This document shows, piece after piece, positions 58,478 to 64,000 of a stretch of 64,000 nt of DNA; within the stretch, counting starts at the first letter, position 1; each line of letters opens with the position of its first letter. The notes beneath the pieces are model-generated. The model saw only the letters and a list, made by a program, of their open reading frames with translations. It was not told the origin of the DNA and did no database searches. The translations under genes and the position numbers were made by a program. Origin of the DNA: Cephalotus follicularis (taxonomy: Eukaryota; Streptophyta; Magnoliopsida; Oxalidales; Cephalotaceae); the NCBI GenBank assembly GCA_001972305.1, contig BDDD01002399.1, positions 123,085 through 187,084 of the forward strand. Reading direction: 5' to 3'.

Positions 58478-59361
58478 CTCTCCAACATGGCCCTCAAGCC
58501 ATGAACTTCTAAAGCCTAAGCCTATCGTGGTATGATGACACTGCAAAGCCTTTGTGCTCAAGGCATTGGTCAGTGGATCTGTAGTGTTCGCCTCTGAGGC
58601 GACCCTCTCAAGCTGTATGTCTCCCTTACCGATGATCTCTCATATCAAATGATAGTGTTGCTCGATGTGTTAGATCGTTGCTAAGACCTTGGTTCCTTGG
58701 CATGTGCTGCGGCCCCGTCATTGTCACAGTATAGAACAACTGGACTACAAATGGTCAGAACAACTCCTAGTTCAGTGATGAACTTTCTCATCCAAACCCT
58801 TCCTTGGCGGCGTCTGAGACTGCTATGTATTCAGCTTTAGTGGTGGAGTCCACGATGGCCTCCTGCTTTGAGGTGTACTAGCTCACGCACCTCCGTTCAG
58901 CACATACACATATTGAGAAATTGATTTGTGATCATCTGGATCACGGTCAAAATTGGAGCTTGTATAGCCCTCAAATTTCAACTCACTATCTTTTCCATAT
59001 ATCAAGAGGACGTCCTGAGTCCGTCTAAGGTACTTCAGGATTCCCTTGACCACTTCCCAGTATTTCTCACCAGGATCGGACTGACATCGGCTTGCCATGA
59101 CTAGGGCATGCGCAACATCAGGCCTAGTACATAGCATGGCATACATGATCGATCCTACTACCCAAGCATAAAGAATCTAACTCATGCGCACTCTCTCTTC
59201 AGATGTCTGAGGTGACATCTCCCTATAGAGTTGAATTCTGTTGCCTATGGGTACTAGGCCTCTCTTGGAATTCTCCATGCTAATTTGTCTTAGCACCTTG
59301 CTGATGTACTAGCTTTAGGAAAGCCCAAGCAACCAATTGGATCTATACCTGTAGATCCTTA
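58478..59361 (-). pseudogene. Copia RT end and RNase H, element E5
   Basis: The frame 58883-59146 reads MYAMLCTRPDVAHALVMASR, WEVVKGILKYLRRTQDVLLI and YGKDSELKFEGYTSSNFDRD, the RT-RNase H junction of plant copia elements. Decayed RNase H, with a form of DPLTKALST near 58565-58590, lies before the polypurine tract. The RT fragment upstream stops at 59361, where the next LTR begins; the rest of pol, gag and the primer site are absent. Confidence 0.88.
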
Positions 59362-61339
59362 TGTTGGAAAGAATATAGGTTAATGGAAGTTTTAGGGTCA
59401 AGGTGCATAGTGTGTATAACTTTGATTTTTATGTCAAAGTGAATTCCAACACATGGGAACACACTATCATCTAAGTCCATAAACATCCACAAACCACCAA
59501 CTACCTCTAATTAATAATCCAATTGAAAAAACCAAAGATAAAACATGCACAAAGGGTTCGACGAAGCTAAGGTTTCCATAATCCTAGCTTCGGGTCACAT
59601 GGAATGTAACCCTTAGGGTTCCAACCCTAAGGTTACAAGATCCCAAACCCTTAGGGTTCCTACTCTAAGGGTTACAAGTTCTAACCCTAAGGGTTCCAAC
59701 CCTTAGGGTTTTCATAACCCTAACCCTAAGGGTTCCCTTTAGGGTATCCAACCCTAAACCCTAAGGGTATTCAGCCCTTGGGGTTTCAAAACTCCAACCC
59801 TAAGTGTTCTAACCCTTAGGGTTTCCAAAACCTAAACCTAAAGGGTTCCAACCATTAGGATTACAAAACCCTTACCCTAACCCTAAAGATTCCAATCCTT
59901 AGGGTTCGGGTTGAAGATAAAGATGGAGAATGGCTACCTTAATTATAAAGGCTCCTTCCTTCAAGAATTCCTCTCCAATTTAAGTATGGATCTTCCTCCT
60001 CCAAGCTCCTCCAACCCTTGGCTTCAAGATCTCTAACCCGAAATATTAAGGCTCTCAAAACCTAATCTAAAATCAATAGAAGTAATGCTATGTTTCAAGG
60101 TAAAACAAAGCACCACCTATAAAGATCAAGATGTGGAAGAAAAGTGTTTATCTCTCAAAGCTCTAAGCTTTTCTCCAAGGCTCCAACAATGGACATTTCT
60201 CTAAGAAAGAAGATGACATAGAGAAGAAGTAAAAAGATAGACAAGTTCGGGTTTCAAAGAAGAGAGAGAGCCAAACTTCCTTCAAGGTTAAGTCAACTTT
60301 ATCCAACACTTTAAACCTTTATTCTAATACTAGCTTGTATGCCCTCCATGTGTCCACCACATGAAAGTGCCAAGTGTCCTGCAAGCTAGCATTAAACAAA
60401 GTAGCTTCTCCAAGAAGCTTTCTTCCACCAAGTGACCCATACCAAGCAAATGTCACTTGTTCTATAATCTAGCAGAACCCGAAAGTCCAGATTAAAATAC
60501 GGTAAAGATGATAAATGTCAGAAACACCTCCAGGGCCCAGTACGATCATTTTACTTTGCCATCAGACTATTTAAATGATCAGGAATAATGTTCAATATTT
60601 TTCCAAACATGGAATTAATTCCAAATTAACTTCCACATAAAACGTATACTTCCAAATTCACCAGCACTTTTTCCTCTCGTCAGTTTCTGTGCACTTTTTG
60701 CTTCATCATCCTTGGCTTCGACCACGGCATAGGGTATGGATATGGGCCAACCTTAATTTTTCCATGATGACTATAAATCCGTAAACTCATTATGACTATC
60801 AGCAGACCTTGTCGGAAACTTAGTTTCCAATCCGCCGGAACTTGGCCAGGTATTTTACAGTCAATAACGAATACAGATAATATAGAGCCGTTCACCCTCC
60901 CATCGGATGTGACGATTCCTTGTTACGCACTCTCTTACATCCATGTAAATCCCACAAGGTCCAAAGACCACCAGTTTGCCAGTCCCGCAAGATAACTGGG
61001 TAAGGCAGAGATCAAAACCAAGCAGTCCCTAAACAATGCAGAGCAGTCGCTCGGGTCTAAGGAACACACAAGACCTACTAGGTCCTGTCAGTCACCCAGT
61101 GACTGTACACTACCGCAATAGATAGGAACCATTACTGATACGAGATATGTGACTATCCAAGTAATGTTCCTATGGTGGGTCATGTTCAGTGTACATGCTC
61201 CCAACATGCACCCTATATTAGCGCTAGTGTTCCCCACATATGGTAATGAGATACCACATCATTCATCTTCGGGAGCAGGCATACTCACAGAAAGTTTATC
61301 CGGTTCACTAACGCCTAAGAAAGTGAACCTATGACTTGG
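59362..61339 (-). mobile_element. Copia LTR, probably the 5' LTR of E5, cut by A2
   Basis: It starts TGTTGGAAAGAATATAGG (the CCAACA end on the minus strand) and carries the conserved copia LTR block (60700-61339). It stops at CTATGACTTGG where LTR copy A2 begins. Its position beyond an E5 internal remnant fits a 5' LTR after a large internal deletion, but it is clearly diverged from 57906-58477, so a separate insertion is possible. Confidence 0.65.
59583..59912. repeat. CCCTAA / TTAGGG palindrome cluster
   Basis: AACCCTAAGGGTT-like palindromes and their halves recur about twenty times, in both orientations, with TTCCAA-type spacers. The motif resembles the plant telomere repeat, but the orientation alternates and there is no long tandem run. 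Sparse versions occur in LTR E3 at 4260-4450. Confidence 0.8.
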
Positions 61340-63350
61340 TGTAACGACTCGCATTAATTTTGGGTAAATTGATGTTTGGGCCTTGGGGAAATTTTTCCTT
61401 TTTCCTGGATGTTTGTTCGGCTTGGGCTTTACTTGGGAAAGGCCCAATGTGTATGATTTGTGTTATGAGAAAAGGAGATATTTTGAATAGAGTCTTGGGA
61501 AGTGTGTGAGGCTTGCTAAAGAAGCTTGGGCAGTTGGCAGCTTGGGCAATTAGTCACTTCTGTCATCTCACGTTGGAAGGAGCTTTGAGAGAGAGAGAGT
61601 TTCTTCTTCTTTTCTGATTTTCTTCATCTTCTTCGTTCTCCTTGACGCTTTGTTAATCACCTGAGGTTGGAACTTCCTTACCCGTCTAAGCGTCCAGCAG
61701 GTGAGTGTTCTCCTCAATATGTTGTGATGTGTCACTTTGATGATGCAGTGATGGCCTGTGAGGCCGAGGAAGAGCTTCGTCATGGTTCTTATGCATGTGT
61801 GTTGATCATGCATGACCTCAAAATGTTTGATGATGGTAACTAAGAGTTGTCGTGTGTTGATCTTGCAGAGAAGGATCCAGGCGATGAGTCCGCGCAACAA
61901 GGAAGTTAGCCTGAAGAAACTGCTAATACTAGTGAGTGGGATGTTTCCCTTTTCTATCAATTGATACTGAGAGTTATTGCTTAATATGACTTTTAATTTG
62001 ATATCGTCTAACCAGGATTTCTTCTCCTATAGTCTTAATGTTGTTGCATGTGAAATACTGTGTTCTGAGCAAAGGACTCGATGTTGGGTTGAACTTGTTG
62101 TTTTCCCTCTTCCTGCTTATGTATTTCATGCTTTCTTGATATCATGTATTGTTTTCCTTGGATACTAGTTACTGGTACTTGGATATGTATGAGGCTTGTT
62201 ATCGCATGCAGAGGAGTGGGCATTCGATCCCAATTCCATTCAGCAGTGCCATTGTCTATGATGAACTGTTGGGTGTGACTGTGCCTAGGTTCCATACCCG
62301 GATCTACTCATTTCGTTGGTCTATGATGGAATGATGTGTGAGGGCAGCCGAGGATCAGCTACTTTCTTAGTCAAGCCATGATGGAGTCCTCGGACATGAG
62401 ATTGTCGGCCGAGATGGTATAAGTGGTGAAACACTTAACTCTAAGCTAAAGTTCTCCACTATCATCTCATCAAGGGTAGAGCTAAGCGGTGATTTGCGGG
62501 CCCCTTGGTCGATATTTGTGCTATATGATTGCCGATGAGGTAACTCCTCCATTGACGTTTATATGGTGTAGTGCTGAACTCGTGATTACCGATGAGGGAG
62601 TGCTTGTGTAGCCCTTCGATCGATGTCCATGTAGTGAGGTGCGCCAACGTGTGATTGCTGAGGAAGGAGTGCTCACGTAGCCCTTCCATTGATGTTCATA
62701 CGGTGCTGTGGAAGTGAGTATCTATATGGGTATATGAGGGATGTGTACAGTCATGTAGCCCAAGACCACGTTGATGAATTTCAGCGGAGCTGTTACTTGT
62801 TCTTGTTGAGGTGGTTCAGGCTATGGAAATGTGTGAGTATGATGTGTGCATGTGTGTATGTGTGTATGGAATTGTTATTGTGATTGATACAGTACTAGTA
62901 GTCCTCTTGATAATTTTTGATCCTTAGAGTTTGATAGTTTGTTGATGCTCAGATCCCTAGCATATTTGTTATAACTTGTGATAATAACTTTCATTGAGGT
63001 TAGTCATTGAGTTTGGTAGCTCTGACATCTTCTTGGACATTATCTTTCTGTTGATATTCTTGTACATGTTTAAGTCTACCTTCCTTTGTTGAATAGTGGA
63101 TATGATGTTTGCTCAGCCCAGTTGGGGCATGGCACGTTACCTTGTTCTTAGCACCCAGAGGTGGTGGGTTGCTAGGGAATTTCCCTGATCTTACTCACTA
63201 GTCAGTTGGACTAATCTCCTCTCAGTTTTGTGTACTGAGGAAGCAGGGTTACAGAGTTCTTGAGATCCACTAAGAGAAAGCGTATTAGCTGAGGTAGACG
63301 TTTGACGCAGCACCTTAGGATGGCTCCTCGGCCAAGCGCAACCTTCATGC
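61340..63350 (+). mobile_element. Truncated second copy of LTR A (A2)
   Basis: It begins TGTAACGACTCGC and aligns, inverted, with the segments of solo LTR A at 29165-29499, 17709-18967 and 8165-8340. It includes about 250 bp (62936-63185) missing from A. Homology stops at ACCTTCATGC (63350). Repeats of CCCTTCGATCGATG type lie at 62555-62700. Its open frames are not recognisable proteins. Confidence 0.8.
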
Positions 63351-64000
63351 GGATTGGTCCATTCGACTTGTGGATGCTCTGTGGGCTTATCGGACAGCCT
63401 TCAAGACTGACCTTGTCAATCTCCTTATCGGCTTGTGTATGGTAAAGCGTGTCATCTTCTGGTGGAATTGGAACATCGAACCATTTGGGCAATTAAGCAA
63501 TTTAATTTTTATCGTTCCATTGTGGGTAGTCATCGTGCTCTCCAACTCTCTGAGTTGGAGGGAATCTTAAATGATGCATATGACAACACTAAGATCTCAA
63601 AGTAAATGATCAAAACCTTTCATGATGCGGGTATTTTAAGGAAAAATTTCAATGTAGGAGACAAAGTGCTTTTGTATAACTCTCGTTTACACATATATCT
63701 CCTTGAAATATGAGATCCTGTTGGGATGGTCCCTATATTGTTAAAACTATATACTCACATGGTGTTTTTGATATTTGTAAGGTAGGTACTGACGATGCTT
63801 TCAAGGTGAATGGGCAGTGATTGAAGAGGTTTTTAGAGTTTTTGGCTGCACCGATGGAAGAGGCCATGGACCTACATGAGCCTTTTTATTTTAAGCCTCC
63901 ATGATCATATTTGGTAAACCCCACCCCTATTGTTCGTTAATTTATTGCATTGCTTCACATATATTTTTGATCATTCATTGTTATTTCTTTATTTGATTTT
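63351..64000 (+). mobile_element. Partial copy of Athila F integrase end and 3' region
   Basis: The sequence from GGATTGGTCCATTCGAC on matches 54674-55321 with only scattered differences (for example GTAAAGCG for GTAAAACG, and 2 extra bases near 63697). It carries the same frame break after AYRTAFKT and the same stop after FKVNGQ as F. It joins LTR A2 directly, with no LTR or target duplication at the junction, and runs past the window end. Confidence 0.92.

Noticed and set aside
59583..59912. True interstitial telomere tract
   Set aside because: The motifs alternate in orientation with other spacers and are not a tandem TTTAGGG run; the block sits inside a copia LTR.

Overview
The window is plant nuclear DNA, probably from a large, repeat-rich genome. 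I find no host gene, tRNA gene or rRNA gene. Almost every base belongs to an LTR retrotransposon: Ty3/gypsy chromoviruses of the Tekay/Del type, Ty3/gypsy Athila-type elements, and Ty1/copia elements. They are inserted into one another. Plant origin follows from chromodomain-tailed gypsy pol genes, Athila gag and primer sites, plant-type copia LTRs and primer sites matching initiator tRNA-Met. The species cannot be named from this sequence. The family names given here come from motifs, not database matches.

Layout, outermost first. A copia LTR (called E5; 30356-31255 continuing at 57906-58477) holds two large insertions. The left one is a second copia LTR (E3; 3516-5690 continuing at 29500-30355). 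E3 was itself hit by gypsy element B (its 3' end fills 1-3515) and by a solo gypsy LTR A (5691-29499). A was hit in turn by a solo gypsy LTR D (6438-7982), a chromovirus C (8341-17708, minus strand) and a complete copia element E1 (18968-29164, minus strand). The right one is an Athila element F (31256-57900, plus strand, perfect 5-bp target duplication TAGAG). F holds a chromovirus G in its 5' LTR (31864-40475, minus strand, duplication TTTTT) and a deleted Athila relative H in its gag (42192-50443, minus strand, duplication CCAGA). Right of F come a decayed copia 3' coding end (58478-59361), another copia LTR (59362-61339), a second copy of LTR A cut short (A2, 61340-63350) and a near-identical copy of part of F (63351-64000).

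All gag and pol genes carry stops or frameshifts, so they are listed as pseudogenes. C and G keep recognisable gag, protease, reverse transcriptase, RNase H, integrase and chromodomain in the usual Ty3/gypsy order. F keeps all Athila pol domains in pieces. H has gag and protease but no reverse transcriptase or integrase core.

The most unusual signal is non-coding. Arrays of a GTCGAC-centred palindrome (CAGTCGACTG or GCGTCGACGC and decayed forms), spaced about 20-22 bp apart, sit in LTRs of at least six different elements (B, C, G, D, F and copia E3) that belong to three unrelated lineages. Other points of interest are a tandemly amplified integrase-tail segment in H, an identical in-frame TGA in the gag genes of F and H, a telomere-motif palindrome cluster in a copia LTR, and a chimeric junction at 63350/63351.
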